Source: Synechococcus sp. A10-1-5-1 (GTDB lineage: Bacteria; Cyanobacteriota; Cyanobacteriia; PCC-6307; Cyanobiaceae). Taken from it: 64,000 bases of DNA. Shown one piece after another: positions 10,871 through 20,716 of this stretch. Every line of letters starts with the position of its first letter. Within the stretch, counting starts at the first letter, position 1. Where the stretch lies: the NCBI RefSeq assembly GCF_023115425.1, contig NZ_CP096032.1, positions 1,550,001-1,614,000 of the forward strand, given 5' to 3'. The notes beneath the pieces were generated by a model that was not told where the DNA came from, did not search any database, and was given only the letters and a program-made list of their open reading frames with translations. The position numbers and the translations under genes were made by a program.

Positions 10871-12121
10871 ATGCCCCCCCGTTCTGAGCACTGGTCCCTG
10901 GTGGTGGCGGGTGGCGGCCCCGCCGGTTTCATGGCGGCCATTGCCGCGGCCGAGGCGGGTCAGCGGCGGGTGCTGGTCTTGGAGAGCACCCCCGAGCCCC
11001 TGGGCAAGGTCTTGATCAGTGGCGGCGGCCGCTGCAATGTCACCCACGCCTGCTGGGATCCGCGGGAGCTGGTGGGCTTCTATCCCCGCGGAGGGAAGGC
11101 CCTGCGGGGACCCTTCAGCCGCTTTGCAGCTGGTGATGCCGTCTCCTGGTTTGACGATCACGGTCTGACCTTGGTGGAGGAGGCCGATGGCCGCATGTTT
11201 CCCCAGGCCAACCGCTCCACCGCCGTCATCCAGTGCCTGCGGCAGGCGGCTGAACGGGCAGGGGTGACCCTTCGCAACAGTGAGGCGCTCCAAGAGGCCG
11301 ATCAGCGGCCTACGGGTGGTTTTGCCTTGACTCTCCGCAGCGGCACCCAGCTCAGCGCCGATGTCCTGGTGCTCGCGACCGGCAGCCATCCCAGTGGCCG
11401 GCGCTTGGCCTCAGGCCTGGGCCATGGCGTGGTGGCACCGGTGCCATCGCTGTTCACCCTCGCCTTGAAGCCCAATCCGCTGGTGGCCTTGGCGGGGGTG
11501 GTGATGGATCCGGTGGATCTGGAGCTCGATGCCGGGGGCCAGCGCTTCCGCCAGAGCGGCCCCGTGTTGATCACCCACTGGGGCTTGAGCGGTCCGGCGA
11601 CCCTGCGGCTGACGGCCTTTGCCGCCCGGGCCCTCCATGGCGAGGGATACCGGGGCAGCCTGCAGGTGGATTGGAGCGGCGGGCGCTCCCAGCAGCAGCT
11701 TGAGGAGCTTTTCGCTGTTTGCCGGCGGGATCAGGCCAAGCGCCAGCTCAGCAATGCCCGCCCCTGGCCAGGCTTGAGCCGTCGCCTTTGGCAGCACCTG
11801 TTGGAGCAGCAGGGGGTCGAGCCCGAGCGCCGTTGGGCGGATCTGGCGAAGCGCCAGCAACTGGGTCTTCTGGAGTCCCTGCGCCGGAGTCGTTTCCCTG
11901 TGGCGGGCCGCGGCCCCTTCGGCGAAGAGTTTGTGACCGCTGGCGGGGTGCCCCTGGGGGAGGTCAACCTGGCCACGATGGAGAGTCGCAAGGCGGCGGG
12001 GCTCTACCTAGTGGGCGAGCTCCTGGATGTCGATGGCGTCACCGGTGGCTTCAACTTCCAGCACTGCTGGAGTTCCGGCTGGCTGGCTGGCCAAGCGGTT
12101 GCGGCGGCCGGCCCTAGTTGA
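10871..12121 (+). CDS. FAD-dependent oxidoreductase of the HI0933/BaiN family
   Basis: Flavoprotein of 416 aa. The N-terminal Rossmann motif VAGGGPAGFMAAIAAAEAG binds FAD, followed at about residue 50 by the family-specific ISGGGRCNVTHAC. The C-terminal FVTAGGVPLGEVNLATMESR and the final DGVTGGFNFQHCWSSGWLAG motif are diagnostic of this group. The physiological substrate is unknown in cyanobacteria. It is divergent from dusA (25 nt between starts) and its stop overlaps the convergent pilC stop by 8 nt. Confidence 0.9.
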   Translation: MPPRSEHWSLVVAGGGPAGFMAAIAAAEAGQRRVLVLESTPEPLGKVLISGGGRCNVTHACWDPRELVGFYPRGGKALRGPFSRFAAGDAVSWFDDHGLTLVEEADGRMFPQANRSTAVIQCLRQAAERAGVTLRNSEALQEADQRPTGGFALTLRSGTQLSADVLVLATGSHPSGRRLASGLGHGVVAPVPSLFTLALKPNPLVALAGVVMDPVDLELDAGGQRFRQSGPVLITHWGLSGPATLRLTAFAARALHGEGYRGSLQVDWSGGRSQQQLEELFAVCRRDQAKRQLSNARPWPGLSRRLWQHLLEQQGVEPERRWADLAKRQQLGLLESLRRSRFPVAGRGPFGEEFVTAGGVPLGEVNLATMESRKAAGLYLVGELLDVDGVTGGFNFQHCWSSGWLAGQAVAAAGPS

Positions 12122-13349
12122 TCTGATCGAAGATCGAGAACATCGGCAGGTACATCGCCAGCAGGATCGAGCCGACGATGCCACCGACGATCACGATCAT
12201 GGCCGGCTCCAGCATCGAGGTCAGGGCCTTGACGGCGGCTTCCACCTCGTCTTCGTAGAAGTCGGCCACCTTCGAGAGCATGGCGTCCATCTGGCCGGTT
12301 TCTTCGCCGATGGCGAGCATGCTCAAGGCCAGCTCCGGGAAGACCCGTTTGCGCCCCAGGGCGACGCTTAGGGGGAGACCCTCCTGCACGTCCTGACGGG
12401 AGCCGACGATGGCATCGGCAATCACCGCGTTGCCGGCTGTTTCCTGCACGATCTCCAGGGACAGCAGGATCGGCACCCCAGCACGGGTCAGGGAGCTGAA
12501 GGTGCGGCAGAACTTGGCCGTGGCGGTTTTCTGAATCAGATCGCCAAAGAGCGGCAGTTTCAGCAGGAGCCCGTCCACGCGCCTGCGGCCGCTGGCCGTG
12601 GCGTAGTAGCGGCCGAACATCCAGACCCCCAAAGCGATGGCCAGGGCCAGAAACAGCGAGAAGGAGGACCGCAGCAATTTGCTGAGGTCGACCATCATCT
12701 GGGTGAACAGCGGTAGTTCAGCCCCCAGGTCTTCAAAAATCCCGGCGAAGGTGGGGATCAGGAAAATGGTCATCCCCAGGAAGACCAGGATCGCGATCGC
12801 CAGGACGGCCACCGGGTAGCCCATGGCGCCCTTGATCTGGTTCTGCAGCCGGGCATTGCCCTCCAGCAATTTGGCCAGGCGGCGGAGGCTTTCGTCCAGG
12901 ACACCCCCCGCCTCTCCGGCCTCCACCATGGCGATGGTGAGCTTGTCGAACACCCGCGGCCAGGACCGCAGCGCCGCCCCCAGGCTGCCCCCCTGGTTCA
13001 CGTCCGTGCTGACGGCTGTGAGGGCCCGCTTGAACAGCGGCATCCGTTGCTGGCGGGCCATGAGATCGAGGCTCCGCACGATGGGCACGCCCGCATCCAC
13101 CAGGGCCGCCAGCTTGTTGGCAAACAGAGCCTTCTCGCGGATGCCGGGCTTGGCCTCGAGCAGGATGGAGAGATCCATCCCAAAGACCGTGGTTGCGGCC
13201 GCTGGTTGGCTGGTGACGAGCTGCAGGCTGCTGGGCACGATGCCCCGGCGCCTCAGCTCCCGCCGGGCACGGTTCGGATCACTGGCCTGCAGCTGCAGCG
13301 TCCGGGTTTGACCGGAGCGGTTGGTGTAGGTGGCGCTGAAGTTGGGCAC
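12114..13349 (-). CDS. pilC: Type IV pilus inner-membrane platform protein PilC (GspF family)
   Basis: Platform protein that couples the PilB/PilT motors to pilin assembly. The 411-aa protein has two repeats of the T2SF domain, each starting with a helical segment (FANKLAALVDAGVPIVRSL, then FCRTFSSLTRAGVPILLSL), and three strong membrane helices around residues 170-190, 220-240 and 375-400. The start is GTG at 13349-13347, overlapping the pilT stop as TAGTG, so translation is likely coupled. Gene order pilB-pilT-pilC is the usual cyanobacterial arrangement; the pilMNOQ genes are not in this window. Confidence 0.94.
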   Translation of the reverse strand: MPNFSATYTNRSGQTRTLQLQASDPNRARRELRRRGIVPSSLQLVTSQPAAATTVFGMDLSILLEAKPGIREKALFANKLAALVDAGVPIVRSLDLMARQQRMPLFKRALTAVSTDVNQGGSLGAALRSWPRVFDKLTIAMVEAGEAGGVLDESLRRLAKLLEGNARLQNQIKGAMGYPVAVLAIAILVFLGMTIFLIPTFAGIFEDLGAELPLFTQMMVDLSKLLRSSFSLFLALAIALGVWMFGRYYATASGRRRVDGLLLKLPLFGDLIQKTATAKFCRTFSSLTRAGVPILLSLEIVQETAGNAVIADAIVGSRQDVQEGLPLSVALGRKRVFPELALSMLAIGEETGQMDAMLSKVADFYEDEVEAAVKALTSMLEPAMIVIVGGIVGSILLAMYLPMFSIFDQIN

Positions 13350-14422
13350 TAGCCCTCCAGGAGCCGCATCAGCTCGTCTGGCTTGCTCGCCTTGGCGAGG
13401 GCTTCACTGCGCTCAACGGCTCCGGCCAGCACCAGGTTGGCGAGGGCGCGCTCCAGGGTTTGCATGCCCTGCTGACCGCCGGTTTGGATCTGGGAATAGA
13501 GCTGGGCCGTTTTGCCCTCCCGGATCAAGTTGGCGATCGCCGGGGTGTTGATCAAGATTTCCTGGGCCATGACCCGCCCGAATTGACCGGGTTTGGGGTT
13601 CTGGCGTTTGCACAGGGTTTGGGAGAACACCCCCACCAGAGAGCCGCTCAGCTGAACACGGATTTGGGTTTGCTGCTCCGGTGGGAAGACATCGACCATG
13701 CGATCCACGGTTTGCGCCGCCGAGCTGGTGTGCAGGGTGCCGAAGACCAGATGCCCGGTCTCTGAGGCCGTGATCGCCAGCTGAATCGTTTCGAGGTCCC
13801 GCATCTCGCCGACGAGGATCACGTCCGGGTCCTCCCTTAGGGCCGCTCGCAGGGCGGCGGCGAAGCTGCGGGTGTCTTCCCCCAGCTGGCGCTGGTGGAT
13901 CACGCTTTTGTCGTTGCGGTAGGTGAATTCGATCGGGTCTTCGATCGTGAGGATGTGCTCGGCGCGGCTGCGGTTGATGTGATCCAGCAGGGCCGCCAGG
14001 GTTGTGGTTTTGCCGGAGCCTGTGGGGCCGGTCACCAGCACAAGACCCCTGGGCCTACGGCTGGTCTCTTCGACGATGGGGGGGAGTCCCAGGCTGTCCA
14101 AGCTGGGAATCGTGCTGCCAAGGGCCCGCAGGCAAGCGGCGTAGCTGCCCCGTTGGCGGTAGACATTGACCCGGAAGCGCGAGACGCCTTTGAGGCCATA
14201 GGCGCAGTCCAGCTCCCAGCTTTGCTCCAGCTGCTTGCGCTGGGCGTTGTTGATCATCGAGAAGATCAACCGGTTGCAGAGGTCCTCGCTGAGGCGCTCC
14301 TCGCGCATCGGTTGGAGCACGCCACTGAAGCGGCCGTAGGGCGGTTGGCCCGCGGCCAGGTGCAGATCACTGCCACCTGCCTCGACCAGCTCCTCCATCA
14401 ACTGTTCGATCTGGAGCTCCAT
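13349..14422 (-). CDS. pilT: Type IV pilus retraction ATPase PilT
   Basis: Hexameric ATPase that depolymerises pili. At 357 aa it has standard length. Walker A GPTGSGKT lies near residue 132, the Asp box IEDPIEF and His box GTLHTSSAAQTVDRMVD follow, and the Walker B region is ILVGEMRDLETI. The retraction-specific AIRNLIRE-like helix is seen as AIANLIREGKTAQLYSQIQTG. The ATG at 14422 is preferred over 14479, because MELQIEQLMEELV matches the family N-terminus. It sits between pilB (66 nt upstream) and pilC (stop/start overlap). Confidence 0.95.
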   Translation of the reverse strand: MELQIEQLMEELVEAGGSDLHLAAGQPPYGRFSGVLQPMREERLSEDLCNRLIFSMINNAQRKQLEQSWELDCAYGLKGVSRFRVNVYRQRGSYAACLRALGSTIPSLDSLGLPPIVEETSRRPRGLVLVTGPTGSGKTTTLAALLDHINRSRAEHILTIEDPIEFTYRNDKSVIHQRQLGEDTRSFAAALRAALREDPDVILVGEMRDLETIQLAITASETGHLVFGTLHTSSAAQTVDRMVDVFPPEQQTQIRVQLSGSLVGVFSQTLCKRQNPKPGQFGRVMAQEILINTPAIANLIREGKTAQLYSQIQTGGQQGMQTLERALANLVLAGAVERSEALAKASKPDELMRLLEG

Positions 14423-14488
14423 GCAGCTCGGGGCGCCGGTGGCTGTCCTCAGTGTGGGAAGCCCGCCAGGGCCTGGCAATGGCGCTGC

Positions 14489-16309
14489 TTAATGCAGTTG
14501 CCGGGGGGTCAAGCAGTAGGGGCACTCCAGCCACTCATCACGCATTCCTCCTCCGCAGGTTCGGCAGGTGACGGTGTGGAGAGCCTTGGCCCGGCGTTCG
14601 GTTTCCAGGCTGGAGTCCGTCAGGATCATCCGTTCGATCTCCTCGAGGGTGGTCTCCCCGTCCCGCACCAGGTCGAGTCCGTAGCCCAGCAGGGTTTTCA
14701 TGCCGCTCTCAATCGCCAGCTTGCGCAGCTGATCGGTGCTGGCCTCCTGGGCGATGGCACTGGCGAGGGTGTCGTTGACGCGCAGCACCTCGTAGACGCC
14801 GACTCGGCCCTTGTATCCGAGTCCTTGGCAGCTGGGACAGGGTTCGCTGTCGCCCGCCTGCAGCCGCTTGGCCTTGAAAAAGGTGATGGCTTGCTCGTTG
14901 CTGGCAAACAGGCCAAAGCGGCCCAGGTCCTGCTCGCTGGGGTGGTACGGCTGGCGGCAGTCCGGACAGACCCGCCGCACCAACCGCTGGGAGACGATGC
15001 CAATGAGGGAGGCGCTGACCATGAAGGGCTCCACCCCCATCTCCGAGAGGCGGGCGATGGCACTGGGGGCGTCGTTGCAGTGGAGGGTGGTCAGCACCAG
15101 GTGTCCGGTCAGGGCTGCTTCGATCGCGGTCTTGGCCGTTTCCCGGTCGCGGGTCTCGCCCACCAGCAGGACATCGGGGTCTTGCCGCATGAAGGCCCGC
15201 AGGGCCATGGCGAAGTCGTAGCCCTTTTCCCGGTTGACCTGGGTTTGGGAAATCCCCTTGAGGGTGTATTCGATCGGGTCCTCGACCGTGGAGATGTTGA
15301 CCCCCGGGTCGTTGCGTTCCGCCAGTAGGGAATAGAGCGTGGTGCTCTTGCCTGAGCCCGTGGGCCCCGTGACCAGCAGCATTCCAAAGGGCTTGCTGCC
15401 CATCTCTCGGACGCTGGCGAGGGCCGAGGGTTCGCTGATGAGCCGATCCAGGCCCAAGTGGGTCGCGCCGCTATCCAGCAGTCGCATGCAGACCTTCTCG
15501 CCGTAGCGGGTGGGAAGGGTGCTCACCCGCAGGTCAAAGAGGCGGCCCTGATAGCGCCGTCTGATGCGGCCATCCTGGGGGAGCCGCCTTTCGGCGATGT
15601 CCAGGTCCGCCATGATTTTCAGGCGAGAAGTCACCGCGGGGGTGAGCTTCTTCGGCAGCTTGTCCAGCTGCGCAAGAACCCCGTCCTGGCGCAGGCGAAT
15701 CAGCAGGCCATCTTCCTGGGGTTCGAGGTGGATGTCGCTGGCACTGCGCTCCAGCGCTTGAACCAGGATTCGATCCACCAGGCTCACCACGGGTGAGGCG
15801 TTCGAGGCCTGCAGGCTGCTCTCGACATCCAGTTCAATCTGGCTGTCGTCGGAAGCCTCCTCAAGCCGTCCCTCGAGTTTCAGGTCGTCCACCAGAGAGA
15901 CCCGGCTGGGGGCCGCGATCGTTGCTGGTGGGCTGGTTGGTGCTGGGCCTGCGCTTGGGCTTTGATTGAGCACCGCCTGCAGGTCACCCTGGAGAGCCAG
16001 CCGCAGTTCCAGGGGCGGTCCCTCTGGAGCTGCATCGCACAGGCTCTGGCGTTGTTCGGCGCTCCAGTGGGTGGGCACCGCCACCACCAACCTGTTGTGG
16101 GCTAGCTGGACCGGCAGACAGCCCAGGGTTTTGCAGCGGGCTTGGTTGAGTTGGGGATGCCAACTCCAGCGCTCGCCTTCTGCTGCGCTCAGATCTGCGC
16201 TGCTGAGGACGGCTTCCTTGAGCAGTAATTCGACCTCGAGCCGTTGCTGCTCAGGGGTTTGAGCCTCGGCCACCGGTCGCTGGGGAATGGTGCTGGCGCT
16301 TGCTGTCAT
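14489..16309 (-). CDS. pilB: Type IV pilus extension ATPase PilB, with an extra C-terminal zinc ribbon
   Basis: Assembly ATPase of the GspE/PilB family, 606 aa. The N-terminal part is a degenerate MshEN-like domain followed by a Pro/Ala-rich linker. The ATPase domain begins near residue 175; Walker A GPTGSGKS is at 315-322, the Asp box VEDPIEY and Walker [13 protein letters not shown] follow. The family tetracysteine CPDC...CPSC zinc site is present. Beyond the usual end, residues 582-606 add [18 protein letters not shown], a second CxxC-CxxC ribbon. It is divergent from grpE with a 95-nt gap. Confidence 0.94.
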   Translation of the reverse strand: MTASASTIPQRPVAEAQTPEQQRLEVELLLKEAVLSSADLSAAEGERWSWHPQLNQARCKTLGCLPVQLAHNRLVVAVPTHWSAEQRQSLCDAAPEGPPLELRLALQGDLQAVLNQSPSAGPAPTSPPATIAAPSRVSLVDDLKLEGRLEEASDDSQIELDVESSLQASNASPVVSLVDRILVQALERSASDIHLEPQEDGLLIRLRQDGVLAQLDKLPKKLTPAVTSRLKIMADLDIAERRLPQDGRIRRRYQGRLFDLRVSTLPTRYGEKVCMRLLDSGATHLGLDRLISEPSALASVREMGSKPFGMLLVTGPTGSGKSTTLYSLLAERNDPGVNISTVEDPIEYTLKGISQTQVNREKGYDFAMALRAFMRQDPDVLLVGETRDRETAKTAIEAALTGHLVLTTLHCNDAPSAIARLSEMGVEPFMVSASLIGIVSQRLVRRVCPDCRQPYHPSEQDLGRFGLFASNEQAITFFKAKRLQAGDSEPCPSCQGLGYKGRVGVYEVLRVNDTLASAIAQEASTDQLRKLAIESGMKTLLGYGLDLVRDGETTLEEIERMILTDSSLETERRAKALHTVTCRTCGGGMRDEWLECPYCLTPRQLH

Positions 16310-16404
16310 CAGCCGCTCCGCCGAGGAGGTGCGGGCTTCCGCCGCTTGTGGGGTGGCGACCCTTCACATCAACATGTCTAGATCAGATCTCCGGTTCGGT
16401 CAGC

Positions 16405-17079
16405 ATGAGCGGCGACGCGACTCCGTTTCCCCAGGACTCCGCCCCGGCCCCAGCTGAGGCCGCAGCGGCGCCAGACACCAGTGCTGCAGTGGATTCAGCC
16501 CCTGCTGAGGTGGCCGCTGAACCCAGCGCTGATCCTGAGCAGCGCGTGCGGGAGCTCGAGGCTGAGCTGACGGCCCTCAAGGCCGAGCACGAGACCGTCC
16601 GCAGTCAGTACATGCGGATTGCGGCGGATTTCGACAACTTCCGCAAGCGCCAGAGTCGCGATCAAGAGGATCAGCGCACCCTGATCGCCTGCTCCACCCT
16701 GAGCGAAATCCTGCCCGTGGTGGATAACTTCGAGCGGGCCCGTCAGCAGCTCGATCCCCAGGCCGAGGAGGCTCAGGCCATCCACCGCAGCTACCAGGGG
16801 CTCTACAAGCAGCTGGTGGACGTGTTCAAGCAGTTGGGCGTCTCGCCGATGCGGGTTGAGGGCGAGCCCTTTGATCCCACCCTCCATGAGGCGGTTCTGC
16901 GGGAACCCAGCGATGAGCACGCCGAAGACCTGGTGATCGCTGAACTGCAGCGGGGTTATCACCTGAATGACCGCGTGTTGCGTCACGCCCTGGTGAAGGT
17001 CTCGATGGGCCCTGGTCCCAGTGGTGACGGTGCTCCGGCCAGCTCTACTGACGACGCTGCACCCTCCCAAGAGGCCTGA
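16405..17079 (+). CDS. grpE: Nucleotide exchange factor GrpE
   Basis: Exchanges ADP for ATP on DnaK. The 224-aa protein has a long Ala/Pro/Glu-rich N-terminus (about 50 residues), then the coiled-coil helix [18 protein letters not shown], the signature [23 protein letters not shown], and the C-terminal beta domain with FDPTLHEAV and [16 protein letters not shown]. The ATG at 16405 is chosen because upstream in-frame sequence runs into pilB. dnaJ starts 2 nt after the stop. No CIRCE operator or clear sigma-factor box is visible in the 95-nt gap to pilB. Confidence 0.95.
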   Translation: MSGDATPFPQDSAPAPAEAAAAPDTSAAVDSAPAEVAAEPSADPEQRVRELEAELTALKAEHETVRSQYMRIAADFDNFRKRQSRDQEDQRTLIACSTLSEILPVVDNFERARQQLDPQAEEAQAIHRSYQGLYKQLVDVFKQLGVSPMRVEGEPFDPTLHEAVLREPSDEHAEDLVIAELQRGYHLNDRVLRHALVKVSMGPGPSGDGAPASSTDDAAPSQEA

Positions 17080-17081
17080 AC

Positions 17082-18209
17082 ATGGCCGACTTCTACGACC
17101 TCCTCGGGGTCAGCCGTGATGCTGACGCGGACACGCTCAAGCGGTCCTATCGCCGTCTGGCGCGTCAGTACCACCCGGACATCAACAAGGACCCCGGGGC
17201 GGAGGACAAGTTCAAGGAGCTTGGCCGCGCCTACGAGGTGCTGAGCGATCCCCAGACTCGGGCCCGCTACGACCAGTTCGGCGAAGCCGGCCTGGGCGGG
17301 GCCGCCGGGATGCCCGACATGGGCGACATGGGCGGCTTCGCTGACCTGTTTGAGACCTTCTTCAGCGGATTTGGCGGGGGCATGGGTGGTCCCTCCGCCG
17401 GGGGCGCACGCCGGCGCGTTCCCCGCCAGGGCGATGACCTGCGCTTTGACCTGACCATCAGCTTCAGCGAAGCGGTCTTTGGGCAAGAGAAGGAGATCCA
17501 GATTCGGCACCTCGAGACCTGCAACAGCTGCAGCGGTTCAGGGGCGAAGAGCGGGAGTGGTCCCACCAGCTGCGGTACCTGTGGCGGCGCTGGGCAGGTC
17601 CGTCGTGCCACCCGCACGCCCTTTGGCAGCTTCACCCAGGTGGCGGCCTGTCCCACCTGCGAAGGCACCGGTCAGGTCATTGCCGATCCCTGCAGCTCCT
17701 GCGGTGGCCAGGGCCTGCAGCAGGTGCGCAAAAAGCTCCGCATCAATATCCCAGCGGGTGTCGACACCGGTACCCGCCTGCGGGTGGCCGATGAGGGCAA
17801 CGCTGGACAACGGGGTGGCCCCGCGGGCGATCTCTATGTCTTCTTGACGGTTCAGTCCCATCCGAACCTCCGCCGCGACGGGATCAATATCCACTCGGAG
17901 GTGACGGTCAACTACCTCCAGGCGATCCTCGGCGACACGATTGAGGTCGAGACCGTTGACGGTCCCGAGCAACTGGAGATTCCGGCGGGAACCCAGCCCG
18001 GCGCGGTCCTCACCCTGACGGGTAAGGGGGTGCCGAAATTGGGCAATCCCGTGGCGCGGGGCAACCACCTGATCCAGATCAAGGTGCAGCTCCCGACCAA
18101 GGTCAACCGTGAGGAGCGTGAGCTGCTTGAGCAATTGGCCGGTCACCACACCGCGAAGGGGCAAAAGCATCCCCACAAGAGCGGACTCTTCGGCGGTTTG
18201 TTTGGCTAG
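17082..18209 (+). CDS. dnaJ: Chaperone protein DnaJ (type I)
   Basis: Hsp40 co-chaperone that stimulates DnaK ATPase activity. The 375-aa protein has the J domain at 1-70 with the HPD tripeptide (YHPDINKD), a Gly/Met-rich region with GFGGGMGG, a cysteine-rich zinc domain with four CxxCxGxG-type repeats ([32 protein letters not shown]), and the C-terminal substrate-binding domain. All four zinc repeats are intact. It is second in the run grpE-dnaJ-tusA-like-rsgA. Confidence 0.96.
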   Translation: MADFYDLLGVSRDADADTLKRSYRRLARQYHPDINKDPGAEDKFKELGRAYEVLSDPQTRARYDQFGEAGLGGAAGMPDMGDMGGFADLFETFFSGFGGGMGGPSAGGARRRVPRQGDDLRFDLTISFSEAVFGQEKEIQIRHLETCNSCSGSGAKSGSGPTSCGTCGGAGQVRRATRTPFGSFTQVAACPTCEGTGQVIADPCSSCGGQGLQQVRKKLRINIPAGVDTGTRLRVADEGNAGQRGGPAGDLYVFLTVQSHPNLRRDGINIHSEVTVNYLQAILGDTIEVETVDGPEQLEIPAGTQPGAVLTLTGKGVPKLGNPVARGNHLIQIKVQLPTKVNREERELLEQLAGHHTAKGQKHPHKSGLFGGLFG

Positions 18210-18216
18210 GTCAGTG

Positions 18217-18438
18217 ATGACCCAGCTCGATCTGCGTGGTACCCCCTGCCCGCTCAATTTCATCCGCACGAAGTTGGCCCTCGAGAAGCTGCCCGCTGGT
18301 GAGTGGTTGCAGGTGGATCTGGATGCCGGAGAGCCCGAAGAGATGGTCGCCAGCGGCTTGCGGGAGGCGGGACATCGCGTTGAGCTGGAGTCCTTGGAGG
18401 CCGGTGCGGTGCGCCTGTTGATCTGTCGCTGTGGCTGA
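18217..18438 (+). CDS. TusA/SirA-like sulfurtransferase, 73 aa
   Basis: Small sulfur-carrier fold. The diagnostic N-terminal LDLRGTPCPLNFIRTK contains the conserved CPxP-like site, here CPLN, with the active Cys at residue 12. The rest matches the alpha/beta TusA fold (LQVDLDAGEPEEMVASGL). It ends in LLICRCG with two further Cys. The start is ATG 18217 (GTG 18214 possible). It lies 7 nt after dnaJ and overlaps rsgA by 8 nt. The precise acceptor is unknown; tRNA thiolation or general sulfur relay are both possible. Confidence 0.85.
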   Translation: MTQLDLRGTPCPLNFIRTKLALEKLPAGEWLQVDLDAGEPEEMVASGLREAGHRVELESLEAGAVRLLICRCG

Positions 18439-19435
18439 TGCCCTGGTCATGGCCCTTGAGGCCAACTTTTGCCGGGTGCAACTCGATCGGCCGGGCCCTG
18501 GAGGGGTCGAAGAACTCCTCTGCGTGCGCCGCACGCGGCTTGGCAAGACCGGCCAGCAGATCTGTGTGGGTGATCGCGTTGAAGTGGAGGGCATCGATTG
18601 GCCTGAGGCTCGGGCGGCGATTGCGGCTGTGGCTCCCCGCAGCAGCCTGCTGGAGCGCCCCGCGGTCGCGAACTGCAACCGCGTCGTGGTCGTGGCGGCC
18701 TTGGATCAGCCGGAGTTGGATCCGCTGCAACTCACCCGGTTTTTGCTGACCGCAGAACGGACGGGGGTGGCCGTGGAGCTGGTTCTCACCAAGGCGGATC
18801 TGTTGAGTGAGTCCGAGCAGCAGCAGTGGCGTGAGCGGCTCAGGGGTTGGGGGTATTCCCCCCTCCTCGTCTCCTCCAAGTGCGGCGATGGCCTGGCCGC
18901 CCTCCGTGATCGCTTGGTGGCACCAGGGATTTCGGTGCTTTGCGGCCCTTCCGGGGTGGGCAAGAGCAGCCTGATTAATGCCCTGTTGCCGCAGCTGAGC
19001 TTGCGGGTGAGTGCGGTTTCCGGGCGTCTACAGCGGGGGCGCCACACCACGCGCCACGTGGAGCTCTTCCCTCTGGCGTCGGGCGCGCTCTTGGCGGATT
19101 CTCCCGGCTTTAATCGGCCTTCTTTGCCCGCGGATCCTGCGGAGCTGGGGATGCTCTTCCCAGAGATCCGGCAGCGGCTCGAGGCTGCGGTTTGTCAGTT
19201 CAAGAATTGCCTGCACCAGGGCGATCCCGGCTGCGCTGTGGGCAGCGATTGGGATCGCCATGGCCTGTATCTCACTTGCCTGGAGTCGGTCCAGCAGCAG
19301 GTGGCGCGGCAACCCCGGCTGCGCACGGCCGGGTTGAAGCAGCGGGGAGGCAAAGAGGAGCCCTTGCTGGATCAGCGCCTGCGCCAAAGCTCGAGGCGCA
19401 GGCTGCGGCAGGTGGAGCCTGACGAGGAGGCTTAG
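18431..19435 (+). CDS. rsgA: Ribosome small-subunit-dependent GTPase A
   Basis: Circularly permuted GTPase that helps late 30S subunit maturation. The 334-aa protein has an N-terminal OB fold, the permuted motif order G4 (LTKADLL) before G1 (GPSGVGKSS near residue 175) and G3 (DSPGF), and a C-terminal zinc site seen as [14 protein letters not shown]. The start is GTG 18431, inside the end of the tusA-like gene, so translational coupling is likely. Its TAG stop shares the TTAG tetramer with the convergent ebfC stop. Confidence 0.94.
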   Translation: MADALVMALEANFCRVQLDRPGPGGVEELLCVRRTRLGKTGQQICVGDRVEVEGIDWPEARAAIAAVAPRSSLLERPAVANCNRVVVVAALDQPELDPLQLTRFLLTAERTGVAVELVLTKADLLSESEQQQWRERLRGWGYSPLLVSSKCGDGLAALRDRLVAPGISVLCGPSGVGKSSLINALLPQLSLRVSAVSGRLQRGRHTTRHVELFPLASGALLADSPGFNRPSLPADPAELGMLFPEIRQRLEAAVCQFKNCLHQGDPGCAVGSDWDRHGLYLTCLESVQQQVARQPRLRTAGLKQRGGKEEPLLDQRLRQSSRRRLRQVEPDEEA

Positions 19436-19770
19436 CCCATGCCGGGCAGGTTCAGGTTCAGGCCGCCGGTGAGCTCTTCCATGCGCTCTTTCATGGTCCC
19501 GGTGGAGTTGTCGTAGGCCGACTTCAGGGCTTCGAGGGTGGCGCTTTCAGCGCTGGAGACGCCTTCTGCGAGCAGGGCGGGGTCCAGGCGCACCTTCAGG
19601 GGCTGCTGATTGCCTGAGAGCCAAACGCTGGCGCGGCCGCAGCTGCTTTGACCTTCGATTTCCATCGCATCCAGCTCCTCCTGGAGCTTGGCGGCGTCCT
19701 GCTGGATTTGTTGAGCCTTCTTGAAGGCTTCGGTGAGCTGGCCGAAATTGGGGAGACCGAAACCGGCCAT
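19432..19770 (-). CDS. YbaB/EbfC-family nucleoid-associated protein
   Basis: DNA-binding dimer of the YbaB/EbfC family, 112 aa. It shows the typical amphipathic N-terminal helix ([22 protein letters not shown]) and the middle beta segment, and closes with the Thr-Gly-Gly and NLPGMG tail seen in cyanobacterial members. These proteins bind DNA with low sequence specificity. It is first after a 26-nt gap downstream of murB on the same strand, and could be cotranscribed with murC-murB. Confidence 0.9.
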   Translation of the reverse strand: MAGFGLPNFGQLTEAFKKAQQIQQDAAKLQEELDAMEIEGQSSCGRASVWLSGNQQPLKVRLDPALLAEGVSSAESATLEALKSAYDNSTGTMKERMEELTGGLNLNLPGMG

Positions 19771-19796
19771 GCCTGCACTGCTGAATTGGCCGCAGG

Positions 19797-20714
19797 CTAC
19801 GCCGCCAGAGCGATGTCTTCGAAGGGGCCCAGGCGTTTCACCTCGGTGTGCAGGGCGATGGAGTGGTGCTCCATCACGCGCTCCTGGACCTGGGCAATCA
19901 GCCGATCAATATCCCCGGCGCTAGCGGCACCGGTGTTGACGATGAAGTTGGCGTGGATCGGGGAGACCTGCGCGCCGCCAATGGAGAGTCCTTTCAGGCC
20001 GAGCGCCTCGATCAACTGCCCCGCTTTTTGTGGTTCGGGGTTGCGAAAGACGCTGCCGCAGCTTGGTTGTTGGTAGGGCTGGCTGCTGGTTCTGCTGTGG
20101 AGGTTGGCGCTGGTGCGTTGGCTCACGGTTTTCGGGTCGTGGCCAGGGGAGAGGCGCAAGCGCGCCGAGAGAACCACCAGCGGCTCCTCCTGCAGACGGC
20201 TGTGGCGATAGGCAAAGTCGAGTGCCGCGCCGGGGATCGTGTGGGTCTGGCTGGGCTCCTGAGGGTTCACCACCGTGACGCTCTCAAGGATCTCGGCGGT
20301 GCAGCCCCCCTGGGCACCGGCGTTCATGACCGCCGCGCCGCCCACGGTGCCTGGAATGCCAACGGCCCACTCCAGGCCTGAGAGGCCGGCTCGGGCGGCC
20401 CGCCTCGCCAGGGTGGGGATCGGTTCTCCAGCCTGGGCTTCAACCAGGCCGCTACTGGTCTCGAGTTCAGCCCCTTGGATGTGGCGCGTGCAGAGGGTTA
20501 GCCCCTCCAAGCCTTGATCGCTGATGAGCAGATTGGAGCCAGCTCCGATGACCCGCTGGCTGCAGCCAATTCCCTTAGCCCAATGCAGCAGGGCCAGCAG
20601 TTCCTCCGTCGACTCCGGTTCAGCGAAGTAGGTCGCTGGTCCCCCCACTTTCCAGGTGGTGTAGTCGGCCAGGGCGACCGATCTGCGCAGACCATCGGGG
20701 AGGGAGAGGGCCAT
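19797..20714 (-). CDS. murB: UDP-N-acetylmuramate dehydrogenase MurB
   Basis: FAD-dependent reductase that makes UDP-MurNAc in peptidoglycan synthesis. The 305-aa protein has the FAD-binding NTWKVGG-like start ([12 protein letters not shown]), [35 protein letters not shown], the catalytic Ser in SCGSVFRNP, and the C-terminal [19 protein letters not shown] with the family His and Asn. It appears to be a type II (short loop) MurB. It starts 2 nt after the murC stop. Confidence 0.95.
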   Translation of the reverse strand: MALSLPDGLRRSVALADYTTWKVGGPATYFAEPESTEELLALLHWAKGIGCSQRVIGAGSNLLISDQGLEGLTLCTRHIQGAELETSSGLVEAQAGEPIPTLARRAARAGLSGLEWAVGIPGTVGGAAVMNAGAQGGCTAEILESVTVVNPQEPSQTHTIPGAALDFAYRHSRLQEEPLVVLSARLRLSPGHDPKTVSQRTSANLHSRTSSQPYQQPSCGSVFRNPEPQKAGQLIEALGLKGLSIGGAQVSPIHANFIVNTGAASAGDIDRLIAQVQERVMEHHSIALHTEVKRLGPFEDIALAA

Positions 20715-20716
20715 GG

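Noticed and set aside
13895-15328. 477-codon plus-strand open frame
   Set aside because: Antisense to pilB and pilT, whose motifs are intact; composition is that of a shadow frame.
16310-16404. Heat-shock (CIRCE) operator before grpE-dnaJ
   Set aside because: No TTAGCACTC-N9-GAGTGCTAA-like repeat is present in the gap.
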